Positions 19,858 to 32,540 are shown, numbered from the stretch's first letter. The stretch: 64,000 nucleotides of DNA from Daucus carota subsp. sativus (GCF_001625215.2 NC_030387.2:30837606-30901605), one strand, 5' to 3'. Made by a program: numbers and translations. Notes: a model not told the origin generated them from the sequence alone.

Positions 19858-21345
19858 TTAGTACAACAGTTCTATCAGGCCTCGTGTTGAAAATCCAAGC
19901 TAATTTTTCAGATTTGGGAACTAAAAGAATCTCATGGTTTTATCAAGAAGAAAATTTAAGGAGAATGGTGCATTTTACAATTGTAGTTGGTTTGTTGACG
20001 AGGGTACAGCTGTTGTTACTTTGGAAATATATATCACTGAAAATGTAGGTGGATAAGTTCAATTCTAATTGCAGTATTTGTTGTTGAATAAGAAAAATGT
20101 CTAATTATTTATCTTTTTAGGTGGTGATATTCACTTTGCAAGTTTTTTTTTCAAAAAATTTTTTTACTTGTATATTCTCTTTCAGATATGTATGGTTACA
20201 AAGTCCATCTAGATTTTTACTTTTTGACTTGAAAATGAAAACTTAGTTGGAAAATTTCATGTAAGAAAACTTATAAGTTATAAAAAAATATTGTGATATA
20301 AAATAAAGCATCTAAAAACAATGGAATTAGATGTCTTTTTATTAATGATAAAAATCATTAACCCACTTTTATTTATTCTAAATTCTTCTCGTTTAATTGA
20401 GATCATTTGTATTTATTAAAAATCATGATCTTGTGGGTATGGCACAGAAAAATAGAGAAACACCCCATTTGACAAGATTATTGTATGATAATAGAGGTAG
20501 CCAAATAAAGATAAAAAATAATTGACTGATTATTTACCTACTTAGAAGCTAAACAGTCAAAAAGTTATATGTTAAGTTGATTGTGCTATTGTTTTTGTGA
20601 CACTGGTGCTTACCATGTGTAAAGAAAGTAAATCAAGTGAGACGGTGTGGAGCAGTGGAGTAGAGTGAAAACACTTCAAGGATGGTAGCAGAAGGGTTAT
20701 TGTGAGAGACGATGAAAGTAGTCGCTAGAGGCCATTCTTTAAAACATTTTGAATTTTGTTGGGCAGAAGTTATTAAAAATTTCACTATTCCCCGTTGTTG
20801 TTGTTAGCTATTTTTTATTTTTTAAATATCAGTTATTGTAAAACGCCAGTGGTTGAATACTTCTCTTCATGAATAATACATAAATTTTAGTGCATTTTAT
20901 TGCCATTCATGTCCACATTTAGTATTAAACAATCAATCTTTTCTACTTGAAATCTTGTTCTTTTTTATAAGATAGTTTTACTGAGGCGGGTAATTGGATT
21001 CCAAGGAAAGCAAAGAAAACGACGACTTCCATGATTTGAGGTGCATGGCTTCCATTTATTATAATCATTATATTGAATTGTGAAACACGACTAAAGCGTA
21101 ACTGTGATACCACCTTCAAGGCTTACTGTGACCTACTGTAAATCAAGTAGAAGGTCTTGGTATTAGCTGAAAATTTTAAAGCTCGAACTGTCAAGGGCTT
21201 GGAAACCCTTGGACAGTCAATGCTCTCAGGGAGTGGGTGCTGGAGGGAAAGGCTAGATATAACTTCTTTGTCGAGACAATGACTAATGTATATAGATCGG
21301 AACATGTACAAATATTTGTAGTTTTGTTAAAGGGTTTGTTTAAGT
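19858..21345. other. Continuation of duplicated unit 2, non-coding
   Basis: Resumes the copy-A backbone directly after CACTA-2 and matches 52665-54049. It is largely a paralogue of 6428-7330 (shared GGGAACTAAAAGAATCTCATGG and GCTAAACAGTCAAAAAGTTA). AT-rich, with no supported exon. Confidence 0.6.
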
Positions 21346-21574
21346 AGTGCAATTTTAGTGTATTGAGATTGCATACTCTTTTTAACAACTAGTAATGTTT
21401 CAAATCCAAATCGATGAGTATCCACATAAATTTTAGTTAATTTTAAAATTTTCGTTAAATGTCATTTGATATCAAAATATTATTAAAAATCTTAACCGAA
21501 TATCTTTGATTTTTAATATCCTAAAAAAATTCAATACAATCTGCACACCAAATACGATGAGTAGTCTAGCCAAG
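21346..21574. repeat. Direct repeat of about 230 bp, first member
   Basis: The sequence from AGTGCAAT to CTAGCCAAG recurs at 24313-24543 with very few differences, and in copy B at 54050-54278 and 58621-58852. The first member runs into a copia-like coding fragment; the second stops at the same AAG. The repeat includes the ATGAGTAGTCTAGCC start of that fragment. Confidence 0.9.
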
Positions 21575-21805
21575 GGAGGTAATGGCACGGGCAACAAGGC
21601 TAGCCCGCCAGGACAACAACAACAGATGCCATTTTGGGGTTGGGGTCCGTATGCAAATTATGGGTGGTCTCAATGGGCTACTCCACCATGCCCTATGCCT
21701 ACCCAAGGATGGGCTCGACCTCCCCCTTCTAATAACAAACCTGGTGTAGAGATGACAAACAGCTACAAAATTCAAAATATTTACCATTATATCTATAATA
21801 GATAA
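21557..21805 (+). pseudogene. Ty1/copia polyprotein fragment
   Basis: Encodes MSSLAKGGNGTGNK, then PFWGWGPYANYGWSQWATPP, CPMPTQGWARPP and a stop. The Trp/Pro-rich PPCPxPTxxWARP pattern matches the region between the gag zinc knuckle and the protease in plant copia elements (typically PPCPYPT..WARP). No protease, integrase or reverse transcriptase follows and no LTR was seen. It is a short relic. The copy in B is at 54261-54509. Confidence 0.6.
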
Positions 21806-23255
21806 AAAGTACAGTGGTGGTAGTATACTAGTGCTTTATATTCACCCATGATTAATATGCAGTAGGAAAAGGAGACATATAAAAGAGTTCTAATAAAGAT
21901 ACCTTAGTTTTTGAAGCATATGCCGTGAAGTAATTAATATACTTTACCCATGCATGTTAGCCCTGAAAACCAACAAAATCAGAAAGTTTATCAGCTTCCA
22001 ATCATTTATAAAACTAAGTCTTCTTTATTTACAGTTTAACAATAATAAAAGGCTATCCATATATAACAACTAAATCCTACTTATAATAAATTTTAATATT
22101 ATACCAATAGATTATGTTGGGTGCACATCAAGGATATACTACAAGAAAACAGAACATGCTAAAAAATTACATTTTGTTCAGCAGTTTTTAAAATCCTAAA
22201 TTATATCCTATATTTGAAGAAGCAGCAGTTTTTAAAATCCTAAATTATATCCTAGAGCTTATGAATCTATCAGATTAATATATGCGCGTCCAGGATGTGA
22301 TTAATTTAATATTGTGGAAATTAATTTGCTGTCCTGTAATCCTGTGAGTAGTTGAAATGAGAAAGAAACTTATGCATTAATGAAATTTAAGCTGAGTTGC
22401 ATTTTTTGAGAGAACAATCTGTCCTTTGCGACTCTATATGGGTGATTTTTCATCCATTGTTAATCAATTCATAACAGCAAAGCTCTGTTTCTATTTTGTA
22501 GAAGCAGTATACACTGAGGGAGTTGTACTATAATAAATAACAAAGGATAATCAATCCTGTGGGCTTTGTTATCTGGACTCAGCTTGTAGCCTTAACCAAC
22601 CAACTGCAAACACAGTTTGTTATTAAAAAATGGCACAACTTAGATGTGTTGTTGAAGAGAATGGCATCATGCCATTATCAGTGAGAGCCAAGACGTATTG
22701 AGAAAGATTAGAATCAGTGAGATGCCTCGGGACATAGAGGAAACTGTCCAAGGTTTTTTTGCCAATTCGAGATGTTGTGTGAATTAGTGTCTTGTGTTAA
22801 AGGAACTAGAGACGTTGTTGGACTATGACACATAGATTTGCAGTGAGCAACAGGATCTTGTCACTAGACTGGAGCCTCTGCCAGACAATGGTTCCAAATC
22901 TGGTCTGTAATTCTCAGTTTCTTGGTTGATAAGGGACTAAATTAACTCAGTATTATGACCTAAGAAAGTGAAAGCGCATAAATTAGTTAGTGTGATAAAT
23001 AAAGCTCTGTTACTTCACGATGGTCCAATCCCCCAAACTATTCTAATGTTTCCTCCAGACTATTATGATGCTGAAGTAGAGCACATTTCTGCTCTACAGA
23101 ACTCTAGTTTCGATGAAATCAGCTATTGGAGGATTTACTTCTGATTCTAACAAACCACATGGTGCTTGACAATGAAAGAACATACAGGACTAGAAAGAGA
23201 CATGTACTAGTTCATGCTGCTATAGCCTATAAGATTGTTTACTTATTTGTATATA
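21806..23255. other. Non-coding duplicated backbone
   Basis: No supported gene. It contains a short duplicated phrase (CAGTTTTTAAAATCCTAAAT at about 22181 and 22227) and the site near 22866 where copy B carries a 741-bp hAT-like insertion. Matches 54510-56708 of copy B outside that insertion. Confidence 0.6.
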
Positions 23256-23505
23256 CTCCCTCCGTCCCCCTGAGTAGTATACATTGGGGACGGGGACGCG
23301 GCACGGACTTTAATGCTCCTTTAAAGTGTAGTTGTGTAATTTATTTTTGAAATTTTCTTTTTTTGAATTAAAGTTTGGATGTTATATTTTTATTCAGAAA
23401 AAGAAAATCTCAAAAATAAATTACAGAACTATATTTTATAAGAGCATTGAAATGCGTGTCGAGCAGTTGAAAAGAAACGTATACAATTAAATGGGACAGA
23501 GGTAG
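23256..23505. mobile_element. Stowaway-type MITE (250 bp)
   Basis: Begins CTCCCTCCGTCCCC and ends GGGACAGAGGTAG, flanked by TA on both sides. These are the diagnostic terminal repeats and target duplication of Tc1/mariner Stowaway MITEs in plants. The copy-B equivalent (56709-56958) retains the more canonical GGGACGGAGGGAG end. Confidence 0.9.
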
Positions 23506-24051
23506 TAACATATAAGTAGAATAGTGCAGTACATAGAATCTAAACCGACAAGGCCAGAACCTAAATCAAAACAAGTATAGAATGAGCTTCATATGTGAAA
23601 CAAATCCAATTAAGATAGAACCCAAATCAAAACCTAAATTTAAAAACCTAGAAAGTTAGGAGAATTCAATTGACAACCTAAATTATAAAATCCCAAACTA
23701 AGAGATACAAAGAATTAAGAGATACAAAGATACATACTAATTGAACTGAAGCTTCTGACGACAGCCTCCAATAGCTTCCGATTTGTACCCTGAGATGAAC
23801 TAGGTGTGGATCGCTCTGCACTGTCCCTCTCCTCTGGACATACATGTTTGTGTGTAAAATAAAAATAACCGACAGTTTTACTTAATTAAATAATTATAAG
23901 TAAAAGGTTCTAATAATACGTTTACTAATATAACGCTTATAACAACGCTTTACTACTACTTAAATAAATAAATAAAATATAAATTAATTATTTAAAAAAT
24001 GGTTTCTTGATTAACGTTCGAAGAAACGCTATGCAACATGGTCTTTAGATA

Positions 24052-24313
24052 ATAGGCCTGTAAATGGATCGAATATCCGATCCGATCTGACCCGATCCGT
24101 GGTTAAATAAATGGATATGGATTCTTATTAAAAAAAATCCGTCTGCTAATAATCCGATCCGATAATAATCTGGTCCGATAAGGAATGGATATGGATATTG
24201 TCAAATCCGATCTGTTAACGATCTGATCCGATCCATACTTAATTATATTTATATATTTTATATTATATTCTATTATAATATATTATATTAATATATTACA
24301 TAGAAAATAAAAG
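24052..24313. mobile_element. hAT-like element, right part deleted (copy A)
   Basis: Starts ATAGGCCTGTAAATGG after the 8-base TTTAGATA and continues with GATCCGATC repeats, then stops abruptly at AAAATAAAAG. Copy B keeps the full 940-bp element (57490-58429) with both target duplications. Copy A therefore lost about 869 bp, and the junction shows a 2-bp AG microhomology. Confidence 0.85.
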
Positions 24314-24543
24314 TGCAATATTTTTAGTGTATTGAGATTGCATACTCTTTTTAACAACTAGTAATGTTTCAAATCCAAATCGATGAGTATCCACATAAAT
24401 TTTAGTTAATTTTAAAATTTTCGTTAAATGTCACTTGATATCAAAATATTATTAAAAATCTTAACCGAATATCTTTGATTTTTAATATCCTAAAAAAATT
24501 CAATACAATCTGCACACCAAATACGATGAGTAGTCTAGCCAAG
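24313..24543. repeat. Direct repeat of about 230 bp, second member
   Basis: The second copy of 21346-21574, differing at a few bases. It is followed by AAAAGAAAAG instead of the copia-like coding sequence. Confidence 0.9.
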
Positions 24544-27360
24544 AAAAGAAAAGTATATATTAGAAAAATCTAATAGAAAAATTTGTCTAACAAATTCAAT
24601 GAATCTAGCTTAGAAATCATAAAAGACGATTAAAGATGTCATAAGACTTTACTTGAAACCCCTGAGCAAGTTCAATAAATCTATCTAGAAAAGTATATGT
24701 TTTTAAGAAATACAATAAAACATGTTTACCAAATTTAATGAATCTTGCTAAGAAATGAAATACAAATGAAGATGCCAGTGCCACATGGTCATGATTAAAA
24801 CCCCGTGGTCGCTGCTGTATATCATCCCTACATACATTCATGTATAGCTACAGCTTTATAAACATGGTGTTAGGTTGCTGCACAGCCAACGCTGATAAAA
24901 GCGCAGGACGCCGAGTTCGAAGATCACAATAAAGAACCACTAGACTGGAAAGGTGATATGTATATACATCTCTATAATATTATATAAAATTTTGATGCTT
25001 TTAAAAGATTTTCTAGTGAGAGTGAATTTTTTGGCTGGTAGATGACCTAGATCTATTGGAAACTGCCTTAATTACACGATTTTATTTACGATCTATTATG
25101 TTGATTCCGACTTTTTTGTTATATATTCAGATATACCTAAAAAATGTAATTTTGATTTGATTTTGAAGTTTTATTTTGAGTTTGAAAGTATTCAATATAA
25201 ATCACATCTTTTAACTTTTGGTTGATTTATCCTATGGTATATTGAATTGATTAATTTCTATGCATGTGCAGACATTATTTGGGATTTTTGCCTGGGATTG
25301 TTGTTGATACATTATAACGACTGGTATGTGTCCTTAATCTCAGCAGCTACATTAATATCATCTTCTAGTTTGTTATGTAATTATTCCCTTTTACGGTTCA
25401 GTGTGCAAAATGTTTCAAATGGAGACTGATGCCGTCATAGGAAAAAATACATCCTAACTAACCATCATAAAAACTTTTCACTAAATATCATAAAAACTGG
25501 TATGTTTTATGATCGAAGGTGTACTACTACAAGTTACTGAACTTTTAACTAAATATTATTTTCTTACTTTTTTCATTTCACATTATACTAGAAATCTAGT
25601 ATAAAGTTCGTTAAGAAATTGAGATTGACCTTTTGGTGCCCACTTTCCAGAATATTAATTGTCCCGGCCTTGAGTGTAACAGCCAAGGTAAAAAAGTATC
25701 AAACAAGATTGTAATCAGGACTTCTCCACTAACTAACAGCTTGCTTTGTGTAAACTCAAAATCAAGACTACGTGCATGCATGAACCAGCTTGGATTCCTT
25801 AAAACAAGGTAGGCTACACACGGCTTGAATAAATGGAAGGTTGAAAAATAAAGATAAGGAGAGCAGCTGCATAAATGTGTATTCAATATATATCCTAAAA
25901 TTATGGTGGGCTGTAGAAATATGAAGCAGGTTTATTAATTGTAAACATACATAAGTGAATAGGTGTGCAGGTGTTAGACAGGCTTATTATGGTACTGCAT
26001 ATGCATGCATAGTAAGATATACAAGTTTGTAAAACACAGAAGTGATGAGAAGAGCTGAAGCTCTTTGCATGCTGTAGCGTGAATTTCTTATAAAGAATAA
26101 GCCGTAGCTTTATCTACTAAGAAAAAGTGTGATGTACTATTTATATATTTAGTGTGTGAAGCTTATCACGTTTCCAAGCTCATGTAGCAGATTGTATTTT
26201 TCCTTGATTTTCAGGACCAAGGAATCACCTTGAATAAATTGTGAGATTCTACTTAGTTTCTCATCAAACTAACAAATAAAATATCCCATTAATTTAAAGC
26301 ATATTAGACAACAGGTATCTCAAAATATTCTATAATTTGTGAGAATTGATGCCTAATGGTCCAAAGAATAACTTATGTATGTGAAAGGCAAGATAGGGAC
26401 ATAGTTAGACTTCATATAGCCATCTCTTGTTTTTCATTTATTCCAACTAACACATTTTTTCTTTCAGTATAGCAATATTCAATGACTGTTCTTTGTTCTT
26501 TGAAGCAATATTTTTCTTTCACCTTATCAAACGTGAAACCAAAAACTGAACCCTATGAAAAGAAGATAAAGATATAGAGAAAAAAATAATGTGAAAATAG
26601 AAGTAAGAATGTGACCCATTTATAAATTTTAATTACGGTCCTATAACTACGGCATGAGTAGGTTTTGATTGGACGCCAATTTTAATTTTCAGTGTAGCAG
26701 TCATTTTTGAATTTTGAATTTTTGGTGGATTTTTCAATTTTTTATGAGTTTTATTTCCTAACAATTTCGGCAAGATTTGATTCACCCTAATATTGGACTA
26801 ATTTGTAATCATTTCAAATCTTTTACTTTGGATGGATATTTGATATTGGTAAGTTTTGATCGGGCCACATATTTAATTTTTTCATATAATTTTAAGGAAT
26901 ATGTAAACAAAATATAGTCAACATAGTCAACCAAAAAATATAATGAAATTATTTGATTTCTTATATTTTATTAATATCGGTAAATTAACAATAAAAAAAA
27001 GTAGGTGGGTCTATAGAAACATTAGTCCTAATCACCTCTATATATGCTTAGATCATGAGAAGTAATTTTTTTAATTCAAAATATGTAAACTCAAAATGAT
27101 AATAAATTTGAGTAGAAAATCAATTTGAATTTAACACTTATATTTAAAATCATATAAAAGTTCTCGTATCGTAAAATCTTAACTTGCAAGAATTTTTAAT
27201 AATGTAAAATGATGAATATTGACATAAATTTTTATTAATTATTAAGATACTAATATGATATTGTATAATTTCGGAATATTTCATAAAAATCCCAATAAAA
27301 TATCTTTTTTTTTTAGAATTTTAAAAAATTCAATATGATTTATATGCTTCATATCTAATT
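24544..27360. other. Duplicated backbone with a decayed first exon
   Basis: At about 24905-24952, before GTGATATG, a segment (DHNKEPLDWKG) is recognisably related to the first exons at 28746 and 46625 but is interrupted. Downstream, intron-like sequence (for example 25270-25310) parallels 29177 and 47087. From about 26160 the sequence is also present in copy C (44120 onward). No intact gene is supported. Confidence 0.5.
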
Positions 27361-27368
27361 TAATGAAT

Positions 27369-28072
27369 TTCACTATGCAGAAGCAGACCCTGTGTTGGGC
27401 CATCTGGAGGGCTCGCAAGGATCTAGTTTGGAATCAGAAATTCTCATCTGTTAACAAGATAGTAGCAGCAGCGAAACACAGGCTTACACAATTTACAATC
27501 GCCCTGAGCAGGTCTTCTAGCATTCTTCTTGAACCACAGGCTAATAGAGATGGAGTTACTAGCTTCCTGGGTAAAGCCCCAACCAAACACAGTTAAGGTG
27601 TCCGTTGATGCAACTATTTTTGAAGATAGGTCTGAAGTTGGTTTCGGAATGGTCGCTAGAGATTCAGATGGAAGATTGATAGAAACAAAAGTCTTAACGA
27701 AGTCGGAGTGCATTAGCCCAGTTCTTGCGGAGGCCATAGCTGTGAAGGAAGCCTTAAGCTGGATTGATTAGAAGAAATGGTTAGGAGTTACCCTCGAGTC
27801 TGATTGCTTGGTTGTGGTTCAAGCCATCAGGTCAGCAACTCCAATGCGGTCTCATTTTGGAGTGATTAATTAGGAATGTCGAAGTTTTATGCAGTGTCAT
27901 GTTCAATTGTTATTTGTCAAGTGTTCTACAAAATATGGTTGCGCATCAGCTTGCTTAGGGAATTGTATTTATACCTAGTCGTAGGTCGTCTGTTACTATC
28001 AATATTCAAGCTTGTATTGAGATGGAGTTGAGTTAATAAAATCTCTAGCTTTTCGTCAAAAAAAAAAAAAAA
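27369..28072 (+). mobile_element. 5'-truncated LINE 3' end with RNase H-like relic and poly(A)
   Basis: Encodes QTLCWAIWRARKDLVWNQ, then after a frameshift ASWVKPQPNTVKVSVDATIF, GMVARDSDGRL and AEAIAVKEALSWI, a plant non-LTR RNase H-type domain. A TAG follows at about 27769 and then LESDCLVVVQAI. The element ends in A(15) at 28058-28072. Copy C joins the flanks directly (GAATCTAACTAAGAG at about 45910), which gives an approximate empty site. It is inactive because of the frameshift and stops. Confidence 0.85.
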
Positions 28073-28745
28073 CTAAGAAGTCGTTTGTTTTGGTGAGTAA
28101 AATTTTGATGGAGTGATAAATCTAAATATTCAACCGATGATTTTGTTTGTTAAAAATAATTTTTTTTAATGACACAATTTATTGTTTTTCAAGATTAATT
28201 ATTATAAATTCAAAATTTTGGAAAAAAATATCATTACTTATTCTAATAACACACATTATTTGATTAGTTTATATGTCTTTTGCATAATTTTTTGTCATAT
28301 TAGTTCATTTTTAAATAATAATCTCATGTTATTTTGATGTAAAATTCACAATCATTTTAATTTTGATAACATGTAAATTATGAAAAATGATATACATATT
28401 ATTAACAAAAATTATCTAGTTAATCATAAATATAAATAATTCTCATAATGAGGCTATTCATTTATGTAAAAAAGTGTATAAAAGAATGATTGTTACTGCT
28501 TGTAATTCTATTACCATTCACTTCAATAAAAGTAGTGTGGACAAAAAAAATGTTACCAAACACTTTTTTATTCACTTCGCTGGGCTTGTTCACTCTTAAA
28601 CATATGGGCCCGAAAAATATAAAAATCAAACTATCTCTCTTCCAACTTATTCTTCAATGGGCTCATTTACCCTTGAACAAATGGGCCTAAATAAAAAGCA
28701 AACTATATATAAATCCCTCTTCCTGTTGTCTAGGGTTATATACTT

Positions 28746-30096
28746 ATGGTTTTTATAAGAGGTTTCGGCTGCGGCGCCTCCATTATTGATGAATCTCTGG
28801 ACAACGAGTTGGGAGAGTCTCAAAATAAAGAACCAGAGGACCGCAAAGGTGATACCTATATACATTTCTATAAAATTTTCTCATTGCTTTTGATTATTAT
28901 TTTTTTGGTGAATCTTTTTTTGGGCTGGAAGACCTGGATTTAGTGTTACTGTTATGTTTAGGATTTCTTATGTTGATTCCAAACATTTAATTAATTTTTT
29001 TAGCAAAGTTTATATTCCATTTTTCTGTATATGTTTGTATCTGAAAATGTAATTATAATATGATTGTTAAGTTGCATTTGTGATTTGTAAATATTCACCA
29101 TGAAGGACAGTAGCTTTTTGATTTTTAAGTAATTTACTTTATGATGAGTATTGAATTGATAATTTTCTCTTTGTAGACCTTATTTCAGATTTTTGGGGCG
29201 GGGGTTGTTCTTCGTGTATCAAAAAGAGGCTGATTCTATCAAATAAAAATTACAAGGATATAAGTGAAAACATACCATAGCAATATATGAAATATTGTGT
29301 GTTGTGTTAGTGTTGTAAGTATAATTTAGTCTTATTCATCTTTTTTGAAAAAAGTTAGATTTATATTTTGCTAATTCAGAACTAAAAGCTTAATATGGCC
29401 TACTAACTATATGTTAATATATATAGTTGCTTACATGATATGATTGATTTTTGTTGCCATGTCTGCTCTCCTTTTGTAAAATATAAATTTTGTGTGCAGT
29501 TTTATTTTGCGAGTATAATTAATTGTCTTTTTGTTTATGTACCCTTCAAAGCATAAATGGATAGTCGATTATTTAATAAGTTTGATTTCATAGACTTTCT
29601 TATTAGTCCCAATTATAATAGATACTATATATTTTACGGGCAAGTACTATTATTTGCTTTGGATTGTAACTAGGTCACATTTCATGTACTTGCTCAGCTT
29701 TATTTTATTTTATTTGTGACTTGTGAATGATTTTTTCTATTTATGTTGGCTAGGGTGGATAACAAGTGGCAAGGAAGACGAGGATTTCACAAAGAAAGAG
29801 GAAATGAAAATGTTGCTAATGGTAAAATCTTGAATCTACGTAGAATCTTGGAAACATATCTCCAATGATGAGCTTACAATTTTATTGTGACAAACATTGA
29901 ATTTTCTCTCTATAATTCCCATATTGAATATATCTAATATCTTCAAAATGATTTATGATAGATTTTTTTAATATAACTCCCCTATCATATTCTTTCATGT
30001 TCAGCAAACACCTATCAATGAAGTACTTCAAGCAAATAATGAAGAAAATGCTCCAAAAAAGATTGAGAATCAGATGTCGGCGATATATATTTTAAG
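28746..30096 (+). pseudogene. Spliced N-terminal exons of repeated gene family (paralogue in copy A)
   Basis: Exon 1, 28746-28848, reads MVFIRGFGCGASIIDESLDN and then KEPEDRKG. Exon 2, 29754-29821, reads GWITSGKEDEDFTKKEEMK. Exon 3, 30005-30096, reads INEVLQANNEENAPK. All have GT/AG borders and compatible phases. The encoded part is acidic and unrecognised. The following exon is cut short at 30220 compared with 7569-7772. The MBD-like exon at 30846 could be a later exon of the same gene. Given the truncated exon and multiple decayed copies, it is probably a pseudogene, although these three exons are intact. Confidence 0.5.
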
Positions 30097-30845
30097 GTAA
30101 TATTATTTTACTTTTATATAATGAAATTATTTCATGTTAATTGATTATTGAATTTATGTTAAGGGTTGATATGGTTATGTCCTTAAAAATTTGTTGGCTT
30201 GTACCTATTGCAAGGTACAGAACTTGCAAATCATGTAATAAATTTTTTTATTATAACTTTTTTTCCTCGCTTACATTTGATGGGATCAGGGAGTATATAT
30301 TAAAAAGAAAGAAGAAAATTTAATGTATGAGTAAGGCGAAAACCTTGAAGCTAGACATCATCATATTCTGGTGTTATTTGATTGTTTGTGGTGTCAAATC
30401 CAAGTATTAAAACTAAATAATATAATAAATAGTCAATAAACTCCATTAGGCCTTTTAGGTGGCATAAATATAAGTTCTGGCTGTTGACAACTCATGAACA
30501 TGAAGTATTACTATCGATAGTTGGGTAGGAATTAATGTATGTTAAAAGGAATTAGTAATACTAACGAAAATTTAAATTTGAACATTCGTGCAATAATGCA
30601 AATTAAAACCTCCTGTAGTTTACATTAATTTGGATTGCACTTAAGTTGAGTTATAATGCATGCGCGACCTATAGTTTCTCTTTCTTTGTTTGTCTATAAT
30701 CAACACATGGATAGTTGGGTAGTTTCTTGTAGTTTACTATAGATACTTGGGTAAAAGTGCATGTCTTCTTTCTTTGTTTTCTCCTGTAGTTTTTGCAACA
30801 TGTTCATTCACTATATGCTGCAATTTACCGCCCTTCTCTGTGCAG

Positions 30846-30978
30846 GCCAGGGTTTTTGGTAGTCTACAATCCTCCTCCTCCACCACCGCCTCCACCATTC
30901 AGATCTGGTCGTTTCAAACTACCGGAAGGTTGGGAGGTTGAGGAGGTGCCTCGCGCTGACGCTTCTTGTATTGACAAG
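30846..30978 (+). pseudogene. MBD-like exon (first half of methyl-CpG-binding domain)
   Basis: After CTGTGCAG the frame reads a run of nine prolines, then RSGRFKLPEGWEVEEVPR and CIDK, ending at AAG|GTCCTC. LPxGWxVExxxR...xDK is the hallmark of the plant MBD N-terminal half, with the intron at the usual place before the Y-Y-x-P loop. The second half expected next is not adjacent. A sister exon occurs at 32564-32700. Confidence 0.6.
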
Positions 30979-31254
30979 GTCCTCTTTCCATTTCCCTACT
31001 CATTTAACTTCTCTAATCATGTTTTCAATATTCCGGCTCAATCGAAGTTCAGTCTGAGTTAGGCTCTTATTGGTTCGGCCACTTGTGTTTATGTGCACCT
31101 GCGTCACAATTTAGCTTACTATCTCTTATGATTGGTTTGATTTGGATTGTGAGTGGGGTTATATCTGTGTGTGTATGTTTTAACTAGAAAACTTTATGCG
31201 AAAAATGATAAGAAGGCCTTTTGAGATTCAAAAGTTTATTCCTAATAAAATTAG

Positions 31255-31575
31255 GTACATGGTCCTGGAGCTGACTTAGACACCTTGTGTGTTGGGCCTT
31301 ATAATGTGAGACTAGAGGTACGTGAAATATAAATTTCTTTAAGTAGTGTATAAATATGGCAAGTACCAGAACATCGTGTTAAATTAATTTGGTTGTTTGC
31401 GTTCTTTTCTCTACAGGAATGTTTTTCCTCCTTGCATAAAATTTTGGCTAAAATGGATGAAGTTACCAATCTGCAAACTATTATGGATTCTTATGTCCCA
31501 GTAATGAAATTCAAGTTCCAAGGAATATTGATTGATCTCGTTTATGCTCCTATATATCTTCGGGGTGTTCCAAAT
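31255..31575 (+). pseudogene. Two exons of a nuclear poly(A) polymerase
   Basis: Exon 31255-31317 encodes VHGPGADLDTLCVGPYNVRL, which contains the DxD metal-binding pair of the nucleotidyltransferase fold. Exon 31417-31575 encodes LHKILAKMDEVTNLQ and YVPVMKFKFQGILIDLVYA, including the third acidic position in ILIDL. Both are phase 0 with AG/GT borders and no stops. Canonical poly(A) polymerases add the mRNA tail in the nucleus and are about 480-770 residues in plants. Here no upstream FGSYRL exon or downstream domains were found. It is a captured or stranded fragment lying between two MBD-like exons. Confidence 0.8.
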
Positions 31576-31639
31576 GTAAGTGTCAGGACAACCTTTTAAT
31601 CTAAACTTATTTTCGTAGTTTATTGGTATATCTAGTGAC

Positions 31640-32540
31640 AAAAAATAATATAATCTATCATTTAAATCGTTAACTCTTATTCTAATGAAGACTATGTGAT
31701 TTGCCCTTCATTTGGTGTCTCAAGAGTAGCACTGAACAATGAGCCTTGTAATAAGTCAAGTCGATCTATCTTTAGTACTCATGCAAAAGGCCTTCTTAAT
31801 TACACGTTAGTGCTAGAAAAGAGTTTGCATCTTTGTAAGCAAGTGATCCCAATTAATGTCATATATATATACTGTTGATTCAGCTAACATGTTTGTATAG
31901 ATGACGAATAGATAATCAAATTGTTATGCCACATATGATTAGCTTACTCACTCCATCTTCTAAAGGATGTTGTCAGTGAAAATGCGCAATTATCACAAAA
32001 ATTATTGTAATTAAACAATAGAAATAGATAAGAGTTGAAATATACTCTTAATTTACTATGTTGCACCATATTTGTGTATGCCATTGTATGCCTTTTCTCA
32101 CAATCAATGAAATCTTATTAGGAATATGCTTAATCCTAACTAGAATATATATGTTGGCCATTGATGTCCAGGAAACTTTTACCCTCCCTTACCAGCAAAA
32201 AAGTATAGCTAGATATAGAAGTGCCTTTCAGCCAAAAATTATAGGTGGAAGTGGAAGTACCTTCAGGCTATAATTTTGTGCCAACCAGGAAATGATGGCC
32301 GGTTAAATGGTCCTGGACATTGATGGACAGGGACCGAGAACAGTGCAAGCCGCTACTGCTTCTCCAAATAGAACCCTTGGTTTGTTTAGTAGCCCTTTAA
32401 TTTGAAATAAAGTGATAAACATGATGTAAATTAGAGTTGCCTGAAAAACTCAAGTGTTAGATTGTACATAGCCTCAAATAAGATATATTGAAAGCTGTCG
32501 ACCTAACTAAATCTGTATATATATTGACTGTCGCTGGCTT
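31640..32540. other. Non-coding stretch with a short inverted-repeat element
   Basis: Inverted arms CCATTGATGTCCAGGA (32158-32173) and TCCTGGACATTGATGG (32311-32326) pair with two mismatches and bound about 170 bp, which looks like a small MITE. The rest is AT-rich. A short frame at 31696-31878 shows no recognised family. Confidence 0.5.

Larger units (their letters stand above)
1..27795. repeat. Segmental duplication copy A (interrupted by two CACTA elements)
   Basis: Once the insertions at 1519-6427 and 9000-19857 are removed, this stretch matches 48559-62493 base for base over long runs with few substitutions. Base 1 pairs with 48559, 6428 with about 50080, 19858 with about 52665, and 27795 with 62493. 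Copy A also lacks about 870 bp and about 430 bp that copy B has (near 24313 and 25737). Copy B lacks about 100 bp present in A at 20256-20360. The left border lies outside the window. The close match and the shared internal tandem structure indicate a recent duplication. Confidence 0.9.
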
